Of a DNA stretch of 64,000 nucleotides, positions 34,936 to 44,312 are shown in pieces. Where the stretch lies: NCBI RefSeq assembly GCF_003351785.1, contig NZ_CP031230.1, positions 3,138,501 through 3,202,500 on the forward strand, in the 5' to 3' direction. This stretch comes from Sporosarcina sp. PTS2304 (GTDB lineage: Bacteria > Bacillota > Bacilli > Bacillales_A > Planococcaceae). Position 1 is the first letter of the stretch; every line of letters begins with the position of its first letter. The notes beneath the pieces were generated by a model, which made no database searches, was not told the origin of the DNA, and worked only from the letters and a program-made list of their open reading frames with translations. A program made the translations under genes and the position numbers.

Positions 34936-35490
34936 ATGGACAATGAGGTACGTTGGATTAAGAAAATAAAGCGAACGGGTAATGAGTCTGCGGCAAATGC
35001 GCTCGTTTCCAAGTATTACAAAGAAGTCTATGCGTATCTATATAAACAAACGCTAGATAATGAGTTATCGCTGGATCTTACGCAGGAAATTTTCATAAGT
35101 GTGCTGAAATCCATTAAGCGATATGACAGCAAGAAAGCCGCGTTTCGAACGTGGTTGTACAAAATTGCATCGAATAGACTTGTCGATTATTACAGGTCTA
35201 AAAGTTATCGTTATGCACAAATTGAAGAGCCACTTGAGGAGGTTGACATTGAAGATACATATGATGTAACGATTTCACTGGAATATAAAGAGGATTACGA
35301 GAAAGTGACTTCGATTGTGAATGAATTAGAAGCAAGTTCTCAACAAATTATGCGTCTTAAATTATTTGGGGAATATACATTTCAGGAAATCGCGGCGATT
35401 GAGGATATGCCGCTATCTACGGTGAAAACGAAATATTATACGTCATTAAGGCGCATTAGAAAGACTATGAAGGAGGGTTCTCATGACTAA
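34936..35490 (+). CDS. ECF-type RNA polymerase sigma factor
   Basis: This 184-residue sigma-70-family protein has region 2 (LDLTQEIFISVLKSIKRYD, then FRTWLYKIASNRLVDYYR) and region 4 (IMRLKLFGEYTFQEIAAIED followed by STVKTKYYTSLRRIRK), with the acidic linker usual in ECF factors. It should direct polymerase to its own operon and a small regulon. It overlaps the next gene by 8 nt and heads a five-gene unit with an ABC transporter. The ribosome site is weak. Confidence 0.93.
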   Translation: MDNEVRWIKKIKRTGNESAANALVSKYYKEVYAYLYKQTLDNELSLDLTQEIFISVLKSIKRYDSKKAAFRTWLYKIASNRLVDYYRSKSYRYAQIEEPLEEVDIEDTYDVTISLEYKEDYEKVTSIVNELEASSQQIMRLKLFGEYTFQEIAAIEDMPLSTVKTKYYTSLRRIRKTMKEGSHD

Positions 35491-36241
35491 AGAAAAGTTC
35501 CACATTCCAATGCCAGACGAGCGAACGATTCAGCAACAGGTAAGTCAAATTGTCGCAGTGGGCACTGGGCATCAACCATCCTTTTATCTGTATATGAAAA
35601 CAATGGTCCAACAAGTCGGGCTACAACATCTACTGTCAGGACATTCAATACTTGCACTCATTTCAATGATGGCTATCGGGGTAGTAGGTCCATTTGTTAT
35701 AGGTGCGGAATCAACTGTTACAAATGTAGATGATTTATATGCGCAGTTGTTTCTGTTATCCCCTCTATTATTTATTGCCTTTTCAATTTATACGTACGCG
35801 ATAAAAATAAGTAATGTCACGTATGAAGTAGAGATGTCTTGTAAATACAACGTCTATCAAATGATTGCTTTTCGTATGCTCATTTTCAGTGTTGTTGCCA
35901 TACTTGTCAATACGGCTAGCATTTCACTCATTATAATAGTCTATGAAAATATTCACTTTATGCGGGCATTTATGATTTCGACGACGGGGTTATTCGTGTT
36001 CTCTATTTTCTTCTTATACACGATGATGAAGCGGCGTTCGCTGTTTAGTGTGGCGGCAACGGTTATTGTGTGGATTACAGTAAACTTAGTATTGAAGTAT
36101 GCTGATGATTCATTTTATAGTGAGGTTCTTGTCGGTATGCCACTATTCGTTTATGCACTTGTGTTAATGGTTAGTTTTTATTATTATATTCGCGCGTTGA
36201 AAAGGTTAATTTGCATTAAACAGATGGAAGGAGCTTATTAA
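35483..36241 (+). CDS. Membrane protein, possible anti-sigma or sensor partner
   Basis: This 252-residue protein has an N-terminal cytoplasmic segment of about 45 residues and six hydrophobic helices. Overlap with the sigma factor gene is the usual arrangement for anti-sigma factors, but no zinc-binding HxxxCxxC motif is visible. The role is inferred from position only. Confidence 0.7.
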   Translation: MTKEKFHIPMPDERTIQQQVSQIVAVGTGHQPSFYLYMKTMVQQVGLQHLLSGHSILALISMMAIGVVGPFVIGAESTVTNVDDLYAQLFLLSPLLFIAFSIYTYAIKISNVTYEVEMSCKYNVYQMIAFRMLIFSVVAILVNTASISLIIIVYENIHFMRAFMISTTGLFVFSIFFLYTMMKRRSLFSVAATVIVWITVNLVLKYADDSFYSEVLVGMPLFVYALVLMVSFYYYIRALKRLICIKQMEGAY

Positions 36242-36242
36242 G

Positions 36243-37106
36243 ATGATTGTTGTGAAAGAAGTTAGTAAGAGATATGGGGATTTTACTGCGTTACAACAAA
36301 TAAATTTAACGTTTTCAACTGGCTTATACGGCTTGCTTGCACCAAATGGAGCTGGTAAGACGACGCTCATTAAAATGCTTTCGACGTTGATTTCACCAAC
36401 TGAAGGGGAAATCCTTTATGAGGGTAAAAACATTGTCGATATGGGGGAAGATTACCGCACATTGCTCGGTTATTTACCGCAGCATTTTGGCTATTATAAA
36501 AATTATTCACCGAAGCAATATTTACTGTATTTAGCGGCACTAAAAGGGATTGGGAAAAAGGAGGCGCTTCCTAAAATTGAAGAGCTACTAGAGAAAGTTG
36601 CGTTAACTAATGTGGCCAGTAAAAAGATGAAGAAATTTTCTGGGGGAATGATTCAACGCGTTGGCATTGCGCAATCGTTATTAAACGACCCAAAAATACT
36701 TATATTAGATGAACCAACTTCTGGGCTAGATCCAAAAGAACGGGCACGGTTTAGACATTTGCTGACACAACTTGCACGCGAACGACTCGTTATTATTTCG
36801 ACGCACATCGTGTCTGACATCGAATCGATTGCGAATGAAATTATTATGATTAAAAACCAGCAAGTACTGTATCAGGATTCTGTGGGAAAAATTTGTGCAA
36901 CGCTGGATGGTTCTGTGTTTGAAACGTCGATTCGCTACGATGAATTAGAAGCATTTAGGATGCAAACGGTGATCCTGTCGGAAAGGCAGGAGAGAGACTG
37001 TATGTGTGTGCGCTTTATTCATAAAGGGGAAGCGACTGCTGATTGGACACCTGTAACTGCGCATTTGGAAGATGTCTTTTTATATGAATACCGCGATGAG
37101 GTGTGA
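36243..37106 (+). CDS. ABC transporter ATP-binding protein
   Basis: This 287-residue ATPase has Walker A APNGAGKTT (residues 33-41), Q-loop, signature FSGGMIQRVGIA, Walker B LILDEPTSGLDP and the H-loop ISTHIVSD. It is similar to exporter ATPases linked to antimicrobial peptide resistance. It begins 1 nt after the membrane-protein stop and its own stop lies just before the permease start, so the genes are coupled. Confidence 0.93.
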   Translation: MIVVKEVSKRYGDFTALQQINLTFSTGLYGLLAPNGAGKTTLIKMLSTLISPTEGEILYEGKNIVDMGEDYRTLLGYLPQHFGYYKNYSPKQYLLYLAALKGIGKKEALPKIEELLEKVALTNVASKKMKKFSGGMIQRVGIAQSLLNDPKILILDEPTSGLDPKERARFRHLLTQLARERLVIISTHIVSDIESIANEIIMIKNQQVLYQDSVGKICATLDGSVFETSIRYDELEAFRMQTVILSERQERDCMCVRFIHKGEATADWTPVTAHLEDVFLYEYRDEV

Positions 37107-37111
37107 TAGGG

Positions 37112-38338
37112 ATGCGCATTACTTTTCATGAATGTAAAAAGGCATTAACGTCCCCCGTTCTCATTGGACTATTCGTGTTGTTTTCGGTCTATAATATTTT
37201 CTTGATTACGAGCCAGTCCCATATCTCAGATGAATTAAAAGTAGCGAACGAGCTATCAGAAACGTATGGACTGAAAATTACGAAAGCGTCGTTGCGGCAG
37301 CTTGATCATGACATTGGTCTAGAAATGGAACAATTAAGAGCGATGACTGGAAAATCGTATGAACAAGTTGAATGGACAGATCTTGATAACTTTAGTGAAG
37401 CTGAACTGGAACTTTATGAGCAATTACAGTTAAAAGAAATGTACGCGGATTTCGCCCATACGATTGACGGTGAGTACGCAAAAATAGATTTAAAAATGGT
37501 TGCGGAAAATGAAATTTTGAAATATGGGTTAAGTGGACAGGCTGCAAAGGTTTTACGGCATGAATACGGTAAACTTGCACAACGTTTTGAAGAACTCAAG
37601 CAAAATGACGAGCATAAAGAGTGGTTTTTCTTAGGGAAGTCTTACCAGATGCATAGTTTTCTATTTAGATCACTCACTGCTCATCTTATATTTGAAATAT
37701 TAATTTTAGTCGTGTTGGCAACCGCATTCATGACAAATTTTGAATTTGAAAATCGAACACAACTCCATACATATGCAAGTAAAAGAGGGCGTTCTTTAAT
37801 GAAGGACAAGCTGGCGGCATCACTTATTATTGCAACGCTTGTGACGGTTCTTTTAATGTTGGTGACATTTGGCACGTATTTTACTGTATTTGATTATACA
37901 CATTTATGGGGTAGTTCAATTAGCAGTGCGTTCAATTGGGAATACAACTTCCCGTACATTACTTGGTGGGAAATGCCGTTTTTGAAGTTTTTAATGTTAG
38001 TCATTGGGTTGATTTATATGAGTATGCTTTTATTTACAGCACTTGCGTTTGCGATTGCCGTTGTTGTGAAAAATAGTTATGCGACATTTTTTATCATTGC
38101 AATTTTATTTACAATTGGTTTTTTGTTACCTGGCTTCGTGCCATCAAATTCTATTTTGAAAGATTATGCTGGGTATAATTTAGCGGCGCTTGTCGTCAAT
38201 CCACATATGTTCTTTACGGGGAGTAATGCTGTCATGTTCAAGCATTATGAGTGGATGACGGTCGCGGTAGGAACGATTATTGTTGTTGCATTATGTGTGC
38301 AAGTGATGTGCTATTTCAGGAAGCAAGATATTCAGTGA
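37112..38338 (+). CDS. ABC transporter permease 1
   Basis: This 408-residue protein has one N-terminal helix, a long extracytoplasmic helical region (about residues 40-185), then five or six helices, the ABC-2-like layout. The N-terminus MRITFHECKKAL aligns with MRILWHELKKIL of the next gene, so I choose ATG 37112 (GAGGTG 8 nt upstream) rather than GTG 37103. The substrate is unknown. Confidence 0.85.
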   Translation: MRITFHECKKALTSPVLIGLFVLFSVYNIFLITSQSHISDELKVANELSETYGLKITKASLRQLDHDIGLEMEQLRAMTGKSYEQVEWTDLDNFSEAELELYEQLQLKEMYADFAHTIDGEYAKIDLKMVAENEILKYGLSGQAAKVLRHEYGKLAQRFEELKQNDEHKEWFFLGKSYQMHSFLFRSLTAHLIFEILILVVLATAFMTNFEFENRTQLHTYASKRGRSLMKDKLAASLIIATLVTVLLMLVTFGTYFTVFDYTHLWGSSISSAFNWEYNFPYITWWEMPFLKFLMLVIGLIYMSMLLFTALAFAIAVVVKNSYATFFIIAILFTIGFLLPGFVPSNSILKDYAGYNLAALVVNPHMFFTGSNAVMFKHYEWMTVAVGTIIVVALCVQVMCYFRKQDIQ

Positions 38339-38350
38339 AGGGGTGCAACG

Positions 38351-39496
38351 ATGCGGATTTTATGGCATGAATTAAAGAAGATATTAACGTTGAAAATGAT
38401 GTTATTGCTCGTAATCGTCAATAGTTTGTTGTTTTTCTTACTCATTGAGTTTGATATTACTCATTTCCCGAATGGTAGACCTGGTCTAGATTCTTATCGA
38501 ATTGGCATTGAAATGATTGAAAAGTACGGGACGCATATGGATGAGGCGGAGTTTGTCGATTTTAAGAACGTATACGAGGAAGAAGTGAAGAAGGCGGATC
38601 AGTATTTACAATCAAGACAAGCGTTTGTCGATGCTGATATGGATACGTATGAAAAACTTGTGAACTATGATTGGGATAATGAAACGGATGTGCAGCGTGA
38701 CTTGCGTAATGAGCTGTTCCATGAACAACAAGTGGATCTTTTCTGGGAGCTTCAGGAAAGGCGGAGTCTTCTTGATTTTCATGATAGCAAAGAGAGTAGT
38801 TTAGATTGGTTTCTCGAAAATCCAACTGTTCAACAGCAAGCACGTATAGATGAGATGAAGGAACAGAAGCTATACCAGGTTTATACTGATGTCGTGTATG
38901 ACAATTATAAAAACTTTATTAGGAGTGTGGCAATAACAATTTTATTAAGCGTGGTGATTGTCATTTCACCGATCTTTCTAAAAGATAGGTCACAACGATT
39001 ACTTGATCTTCAATATACGTCGAAGAAAGGTAGGAACTTGTATAAAACAAAAGTGCTTGCTGGTTCCTTGTCAACTTTTCTTGTCATTACAGCTTTACTT
39101 CTTATTTATTTCCGCATTTATGCACTTAATGATACAGCGATGTTTTTTGATGTGCCAGTACATATGTTCATCGCAAGTAACTCATGGTATGATCCAACAT
39201 TCTTTCAGTATATCATGCTGACGATACTCGCTATTTACGCACTTGGATTTGTATTTGCGCTCCTTGCAATGGTATTTTCTAGTATTGTGCCAAATATGAT
39301 TTCTTTAATTGGCGTTCAAATTCCGTTCATTGTGAGCATGATTAGCTACGGTCTAAAGGTATTGTTAGTTGGCATGATTGCTTTCTATACAGCGAAATGG
39401 GTAGTGCCGACGTTATATGGGGTAATGATTGTTCTGAGTTGTATTGCGATGATTTTGATGTGGTTGAGAGAGAAGAAGCGGGATGTTTTGGTGTGA
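38351..39496 (+). CDS. ABC transporter permease 2
   Basis: This 381-residue paralogue of the preceding permease has the same layout: an N-terminal helix, a charged extracytoplasmic region (residues 35-185) and a C-terminal helix cluster. AAGGGGTG precedes the ATG. The two permeases probably form a heterodimer with the ATPase at 36243 under control of the sigma factor at 34936. Confidence 0.85.
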   Translation: MRILWHELKKILTLKMMLLLVIVNSLLFFLLIEFDITHFPNGRPGLDSYRIGIEMIEKYGTHMDEAEFVDFKNVYEEEVKKADQYLQSRQAFVDADMDTYEKLVNYDWDNETDVQRDLRNELFHEQQVDLFWELQERRSLLDFHDSKESSLDWFLENPTVQQQARIDEMKEQKLYQVYTDVVYDNYKNFIRSVAITILLSVVIVISPIFLKDRSQRLLDLQYTSKKGRNLYKTKVLAGSLSTFLVITALLLIYFRIYALNDTAMFFDVPVHMFIASNSWYDPTFFQYIMLTILAIYALGFVFALLAMVFSSIVPNMISLIGVQIPFIVSMISYGLKVLLVGMIAFYTAKWVVPTLYGVMIVLSCIAMILMWLREKKRDVLV

Positions 39497-39628
39497 TTTG
39501 TTGCGAAAAATCAAAACAAGTTTTATGTTGAATCAATTTGAAAAAGTATTCTAGTTTGCATGGAATAAACATACAGACAGCATTTGAAATTGACAGCACC
39601 TTATAGGATACATCCGTTTACGAAAGGG

Positions 39629-39744
39629 ATGATGTTAAAATAACATCAGCTTGTGAAGAAGCAATTGCAACGGTGTTAATTCAAGATACTCTTAAAGGTG
39701 CAGATACGGCTGAAGAAGAGTTATTAAATAATTTTGGTGAATAG
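39629..39744 (+). pseudogene. Small coding remnant
   Basis: After MMLK and TAA, the next frame reads ITSACEEAIATVLIQDTL and continues to a stop at 39744, a protein-like acidic segment without a start. This is the only coding-like content seen between 39497 and 40089. Identity unknown. Confidence 0.3.
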
Positions 39745-40089
39745 GTACTTGAACTTGTGCAAGCAGAAGTGATGGTTTGTTATAAATTCAAAAGCGATAG
39801 TGAGGCAAAGAATAGAGGGGTTTTCGTATAGCGGGTTCTCTTCGGAGGTTTTTTGGATATCTCTGGTATATCTCTGGTATTATGGTATTGAAGTATTAAA
39901 AAGATTATTGATATTCAATTAATGGGGGCGTTTGCGTGATAAAGACAAAACAGATGTAAAAGAAATAATTAACTGACATCACATAGTTCTAATTTGAAAA
40001 ATATGATGAATATCAATTAGTATAGAACTTTTCCATTATGCGGTACAATAATAGAAATGCTCTACTTGTATACTTGGGAGGTTACTCAT

Positions 40090-40818
40090 TTGTTTGAAGT
40101 TATTAATAAAAAGAAGGCACAATTAGATGCTGCTCGTCCTTTACCAAAATATACATTGAAAAGTTTACGAGAAAAGTTATTTCTAGAGTGGACCTATAAT
40201 TCGAATGCCATTGAAGGAAACACCTTAACCATAAATGAAACGAAAGTGGTTCTTGAAGGAATTACAATCGGTGGTAAGACACTAAGAGAACATTTGGAGG
40301 TCATCAATCATCGTGATGCTATTACTTATGTTGAAGAAATTGTCCAAATGAACGAACCCCTTTCTGAATGGCAAATAAAAAATTTACATCGGTTAGTACT
40401 TAAAGGAATTCATGACGAGTACGCAGGTATTTATCGTAAAGAACAAGTCTTTATTTCTGGCGCTACGCATATACCACCAGCGCATTATCTAATCCAAGAA
40501 AAAATGGAACAAATGATGAATTGGTATCGTAACGAAGGTAGTTATCTTCATCCTGTTGAGCGTGGAGCAACGTTGCATGCTATTTTTGTAGGCATTCATC
40601 CTTTTATAGATGGAAATGGACGTACATCAAGACTTTTGCTTAATTTGGAGGTAATGAAAGAAGGATTTCCTCCAGTCATTATTAAAGTGGAAAATCGATT
40701 GGCCTATTATGAAGCGCTCGACAAAGCACATACTACAGAAAACTATAGTGACTTTATAGCGCTAGTAGAACGTGAAGTAGAAGACTCCCTTGACTTATAT
40801 CTAAGTACAATCAGTTAG
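40090..40818 (+). CDS. Class II Fic-domain protein (AMPylase)
   Basis: This 242-residue protein has the inhibitory helix motif SNAIEGN (residues 38-44) and the catalytic motif HPFIDGNGRTSR near residue 170. Both are intact, which defines a self-inhibited class II Fic enzyme that transfers AMP to hydroxyls of target proteins. The TTG start at 40090 is 8 nt after GGGAGG; the frame is open further upstream without such support. The target is unknown. A terminator follows. Confidence 0.93.
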   Translation: MFEVINKKKAQLDAARPLPKYTLKSLREKLFLEWTYNSNAIEGNTLTINETKVVLEGITIGGKTLREHLEVINHRDAITYVEEIVQMNEPLSEWQIKNLHRLVLKGIHDEYAGIYRKEQVFISGATHIPPAHYLIQEKMEQMMNWYRNEGSYLHPVERGATLHAIFVGIHPFIDGNGRTSRLLLNLEVMKEGFPPVIIKVENRLAYYEALDKAHTTENYSDFIALVEREVEDSLDLYLSTIS

Positions 40819-40843
40819 AAAGCACCTATGAGGTGCTTTTTTG
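40819..40843 (+). terminator. Intrinsic terminator of the Fic gene
   Basis: AAAGCACCT, loop ATG, AGGTGCTTT, then a T run. Confidence 0.9.
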
Positions 40844-40932
40844 CAACCAATAGTTGTGCTTCAATCGAGCCATTTTACGATATAACTTATTGTTAAATAT
40901 GGTGAAAAATTAGGAAAGGGGAAAGTTGAAAA

Positions 40933-41472
40933 ATGGATTGTTTCAGTAATGATACATATATAGTCTTGGATTTACCAAAGCATATTTCAGAAAAGGTAAA
41001 GATTATAAGAGAGAATTACAACTATCCTGATGCTTTACCCGCAGAAATCACACTTACTGGTTCAAGCGGAGTAGGTGTATTCTTAGCAGGCCAAGATCAA
41101 AGTCGTGTATTCGAAGAAGTAGACAAGATTGCTAATAAAACAAAACCAGTTAAGGTTTCTTTTTCCAACGTGTTAAACTTTCCGAACACAAATATCTTCT
41201 TTTTTACAATAAAAAATGAGGAGATCCTAAGGGAAATCCATCTAAAGATAAGTGATTCTCAAATTAACTTCAAAGAAAGCCCGTTTCCTTATAAACCTCA
41301 TTGTACTCTGTGTAATCTCGACACAATCCTGGAAGAAGAAAAGCAAGGACTATTAAGTATTAATCTTACAGATGAATTTACATTAGACACTTTATCTGTC
41401 TACTCACTTCAAAATAAAACAAATGAAGATGTAAAGGTAAGTTTACTTCATAGAGTGAAGTTATCAGGCTGA
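40933..41472 (+). CDS. 2H phosphoesterase (2'-5' RNA ligase-like) lacking the first His
   Basis: This 179-residue protein has the two-lobed layout of 2H phosphoesterases. The second motif is present (YKPHCTLC, near residue 121) but the first reads AEITLTG where HxT/S is expected, so one of the two catalytic histidines is replaced by Glu. It may be inactive or altered. GGAAAGGGG lies upstream of the ATG. Confidence 0.75.
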   Translation: MDCFSNDTYIVLDLPKHISEKVKIIRENYNYPDALPAEITLTGSSGVGVFLAGQDQSRVFEEVDKIANKTKPVKVSFSNVLNFPNTNIFFFTIKNEEILREIHLKISDSQINFKESPFPYKPHCTLCNLDTILEEEKQGLLSINLTDEFTLDTLSVYSLQNKTNEDVKVSLLHRVKLSG

Positions 41473-41526
41473 AAACTAAATTTGCTGTTCAAGATAAGAG
41501 CGCGATTCTGATATAGCATTCATCTA

Positions 41527-41715
41527 GTTGACCGGAGTGGAAACCAGCGACTCCTGTAGGATCAGTGAGAGCCGTAACGAAGAACGGCTTTTGCGAGTGA
41601 GGCGCAGCGAGAAGGAGCACATCTTTGCCTTTACAGGTCATCCAACGAAGCGAAGTGGATGGGTGTGGTGCTCCTCGCGCCTAACAGAACACGTCCGCCT
41701 AGTACGTAGATCAAC
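41527..41715 (+). repeat. Repeat family B, copy 1
   Basis: The copy starts GTTGACCGGAGTGGAAACC and ends GTAGATCAAC, with GCGACTCCTG and GGATCAG near the left end. It belongs to the GC-rich, palindrome-ended intergenic repeats found widely in Bacillaceae genomes. It carries an extra internal palindromic segment (GAGCACATC... to ...GTGCTCCTCGC). Open frames across it are not genes. Confidence 0.75.
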
Positions 41716-41766
41716 GAGTTCATTCTGTCTAACAATGGAACTACTCTATTGTAAAGGGGTGCAAAT

Positions 41767-42126
41767 GTGACATCTTACTATTTCATAGCATCAGACCAAA
41801 AATTAGGATGCGGAAATGCTTCACTTGAAATTTTAGAGACTGAGCCGTGGATCATTTCAGGATTTGATTATCCCATTCAAAGAGAAATTATGAATGGTGT
41901 AGAGAAAGAGTGGCAACTACGGGAATTGTTGCAATATATCCGTAATCACACCGCACCGTATGAAGCTTGTACTGTGCAAATAGCTCATTTAGTAAATTCA
42001 AATCACGAGGAACTACATGTGCAGAGAAAATCTAACTTATTGCTACATGAAATAAATACCCCAAAACAACTTATAGTACCAGAAGGACATCTGCTAACTA
42101 TTATTAAAGTACCCATTTCTTCGTAA
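41767..42126 (+). CDS. Hypothetical protein
   Basis: This 119-residue soluble protein begins MTSYYFIASDQKLGCGN. No family recognised. The GTG start follows AAAGGGGTG by 6 nt. It is followed at 42201 by the MepB-like gene. Confidence 0.65.
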   Translation: MTSYYFIASDQKLGCGNASLEILETEPWIISGFDYPIQREIMNGVEKEWQLRELLQYIRNHTAPYEACTVQIAHLVNSNHEELHVQRKSNLLLHEINTPKQLIVPEGHLLTIIKVPISS

Positions 42127-42200
42127 TTGCTTTGCTGCCAGACGAGTATGCAAATATAAAAGAGTAGATCATGTAAGAAGTAACGGATTGGAGTAGTTCA

Positions 42201-42710
42201 ATGAAAGATTTTCATCAAGCCCTATCCTATATAAATAAAATGATGTACGAACCGAATCATATGATAGTGCAGTCGATTCAAGAAGAAAAACAAAACGCTG
42301 CCTATGGGGCCGGCATATTTCAAATTGCGTCTACAACCATTCGATTCAGAGTAGCGAATGTCACGGCGACAAAAGTAGGGCAATTTGTAGCGTTTTGGGA
42401 GAAAGATGAACATGACAAAAATCAGCCCTATTCCTATGAACAAGCGGCTGACTTATTAGTCATTACTACGTTTGCAAGTGAAACGGAGTTCGGACAATTT
42501 ATTTTTCCAAAAGAGCTACTTCTCAAACAGAATATTTTGAGGTCTAGCTCCACAAAAGGGAAAATGGCTATGCGAGTGTATCCAGTTTGGGATCGACCGA
42601 CTAGTAAACAAGCGATGAACACACAAGAGTGGCAATTACCTTTTTTTGTTGATATGAGTCACTCACATAAAGTGCCCAAAGAAAAAATAAGGGAGCTGTA
42701 TTCTTTTTAG
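42201..42710 (+). CDS. MepB-family protein
   Basis: This 169-residue protein resembles MepB, encoded with the mepRA multidrug efflux genes in Staphylococcus aureus, including YGAGIFQIASTTIRFRVA near residue 33 and FGQFIFPKELLLK. No efflux pump or MepR homologue lies beside it. The biochemical role of MepB is not established. Confidence 0.82.
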   Translation: MKDFHQALSYINKMMYEPNHMIVQSIQEEKQNAAYGAGIFQIASTTIRFRVANVTATKVGQFVAFWEKDEHDKNQPYSYEQAADLLVITTFASETEFGQFIFPKELLLKQNILRSSSTKGKMAMRVYPVWDRPTSKQAMNTQEWQLPFFVDMSHSHKVPKEKIRELYSF

Positions 42711-42767
42711 TTCTTTGTGATAGATCACGCTATCACAGAGTGGAGTTAGGGAGAGGGGATGGATGTC

Positions 42768-42944
42768 GTGAAAAAAAGATTCAAATTCGCCCTGCTATTT
42801 TTTGTGCTGTTCACTATTTGGAAATGGTTTTCCACTTCGGAAATTCATTGGTTTGAAAATATAATGATGACTATTGGGGTTACACTAGTGTTTGCTTTTG
42901 TAGAGTGGGTTAGTAAACCATATGAATACAAAAAGAGAATATGA
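42768..42944 (+). CDS. Small two-helix membrane protein (paralogue of 13835-14017)
   Basis: This 58-residue protein shares KFALLFFVLFTIWKW and STSEIHWFENIMMTIG with the product at 13835. The GTG at 42768 is 9 nt after GAGGGG; ATG 42759 lies inside the spacing. Function unknown. Confidence 0.7.
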   Translation: MKKRFKFALLFFVLFTIWKWFSTSEIHWFENIMMTIGVTLVFAFVEWVSKPYEYKKRI

Positions 42945-43014
42945 CCTTAAAAAAGAGTCAAATGATGTAACGTACACAATGGTCTGCCGTCTACTAAATA
43001 AAAGGAGAGGTTTT

Positions 43015-43800
43015 ATGAAGAAAATATCCAGTATTCTATTTATAGGGCTCGTCTTAGCTGCTTGTACAGGGAAAGGCATATCGGACGGAGACAGTAGTGT
43101 AAACGTTCCAGCCATTTCATTGCCGACAAATACTTCTACTGCGGATATGGTAGGTTTGATCGTCTATAATGGGAAAATTTATACTGAAACGAATGTAGAA
43201 ATACGCGCGGAAGATGCAAAAGCGTTACGAGATGATATATTGGGCATAACGACAGGAACGATTGATGAATGGAGTAAACAAAAGGAATATGATAAAGAGC
43301 TCGCTTCCACTGTCGGAGAAATGGATGTCTATTCTGTGAAAGGGTATGACCGCGATTTTAGGATAATGACGTATGAAGAACAAGACGGAATCGCATATGC
43401 ACGGTTTTACGAACATCTTAACGGTATTACGGTACGTAGTGGGGAAGATATTTTTGGCAAGTTGCAGCTGGTGGGAAATGTAGTTTCGGCACGGTGGAGA
43501 ACGTTTAGTGAGCGAGAACGTGACATGGATCGCTATCATGAGATTGCAGATACAGCGACTGTGAATACGTTTGTGGAAGAATTGAACAATACGAAGCCGC
43601 TAGCTCGCGAACGACAGTCAGATCCATTGAATACGTCAAGAAACGACGAGGAATTCAGAGAACTGTCGTTACAATTGGCGGATGGTTCCTTCGTGACACT
43701 TAGTCTTCTGAAGGACGGATATATTTATTATAGTATGACAGATGTCTACTTTGAGATGAATCAACGGACGTTTTCAGAACTATGGAACCAACTGAAATGA
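43015..43800 (+). CDS. Lipoprotein of unknown function
   Basis: This 261-residue protein has a lipobox (LVLAAC, Cys about residue 17) and a charged, soluble mature region with MVGLIVYNGKIYTETNVEI, a pattern like the lipoprotein at 34100 (FDGVIYKTG). AAAGGAGAGG precedes the ATG. Codon use is less AT-rich than in its neighbours. Confidence 0.8.
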   Translation: MKKISSILFIGLVLAACTGKGISDGDSSVNVPAISLPTNTSTADMVGLIVYNGKIYTETNVEIRAEDAKALRDDILGITTGTIDEWSKQKEYDKELASTVGEMDVYSVKGYDRDFRIMTYEEQDGIAYARFYEHLNGITVRSGEDIFGKLQLVGNVVSARWRTFSERERDMDRYHEIADTATVNTFVEELNNTKPLARERQSDPLNTSRNDEEFRELSLQLADGSFVTLSLLKDGYIYYSMTDVYFEMNQRTFSELWNQLK

Positions 43801-43820
43801 ATAGACCTACGTGCGCTACG

Positions 43821-43854
43821 AATAATCGTCCTTTTCATGGGCGGTTATTTTTTT
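43821..43854 (+). terminator. Intrinsic terminator
   Basis: AATAATCGTCC pairs with GGGCGGTTATT (G-U pairs) and is followed by seven T. Confidence 0.85.
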
Positions 43855-43927
43855 GGAAAAAGTTAAGCTAAATGATGTAGTAGTTTGTCTAATACATAGT
43901 AGGCATTAACAGAAAGGAGGGATTCCG

Positions 43928-44088
43928 ATCATTGCATTAGTGAAAAAAGCTCAAAAGGGTAGTGATGACGCTTTTTTTGCAACAGGATTCTTCCTCCAGC
44001 ACGGGAAACTCCTCAACCTGAAGTTTTTGATGGTGCTTGGCAATCGGCTTATCGTATCGCACACTTCCGACAGTAAAGTACTAATAAT
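43928..44088 (+). pseudogene. Remnant of a sigma factor-like gene
   Basis: GAAAGGAGGG is followed by IALVKKAQKGSDDAF, a typical ECF sigma N-terminus, but the normal ATG is missing and the frame decays after about 16 codons. A second frame then reads FDGAWQSAYRIAHFRQ to TAA at 44088. The rest of 43855-44312 shows no gene. Confidence 0.4.
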
Positions 44089-44312
44089 TATGTGTTGATA
44101 CTTGATGTATTCAAGTGAATAAGCTAATAATTGAAGGATCAAACATGTCACTTTCTTTTTAGGGATTTGAGTGTCGTGTGGTAACCTCACTTTAATTCTA
44201 AATTTATGGGAGTGGCAAGTTTTTTTGCTTATAATGCATTACCTGCAATGAATGATTAGCTTATTATTATAGAAGTTTTGACAATACATATTTATAAATA
44301 GGAGAGATCTAT

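Noticed and set aside
41528-41770. 80-residue reading frame in the 41.5-41.8 kb repeat
   Set aside because: It lies inside a GC-rich palindromic repeat of family B, has no ribosome site, and its composition is unlike any neighbour.
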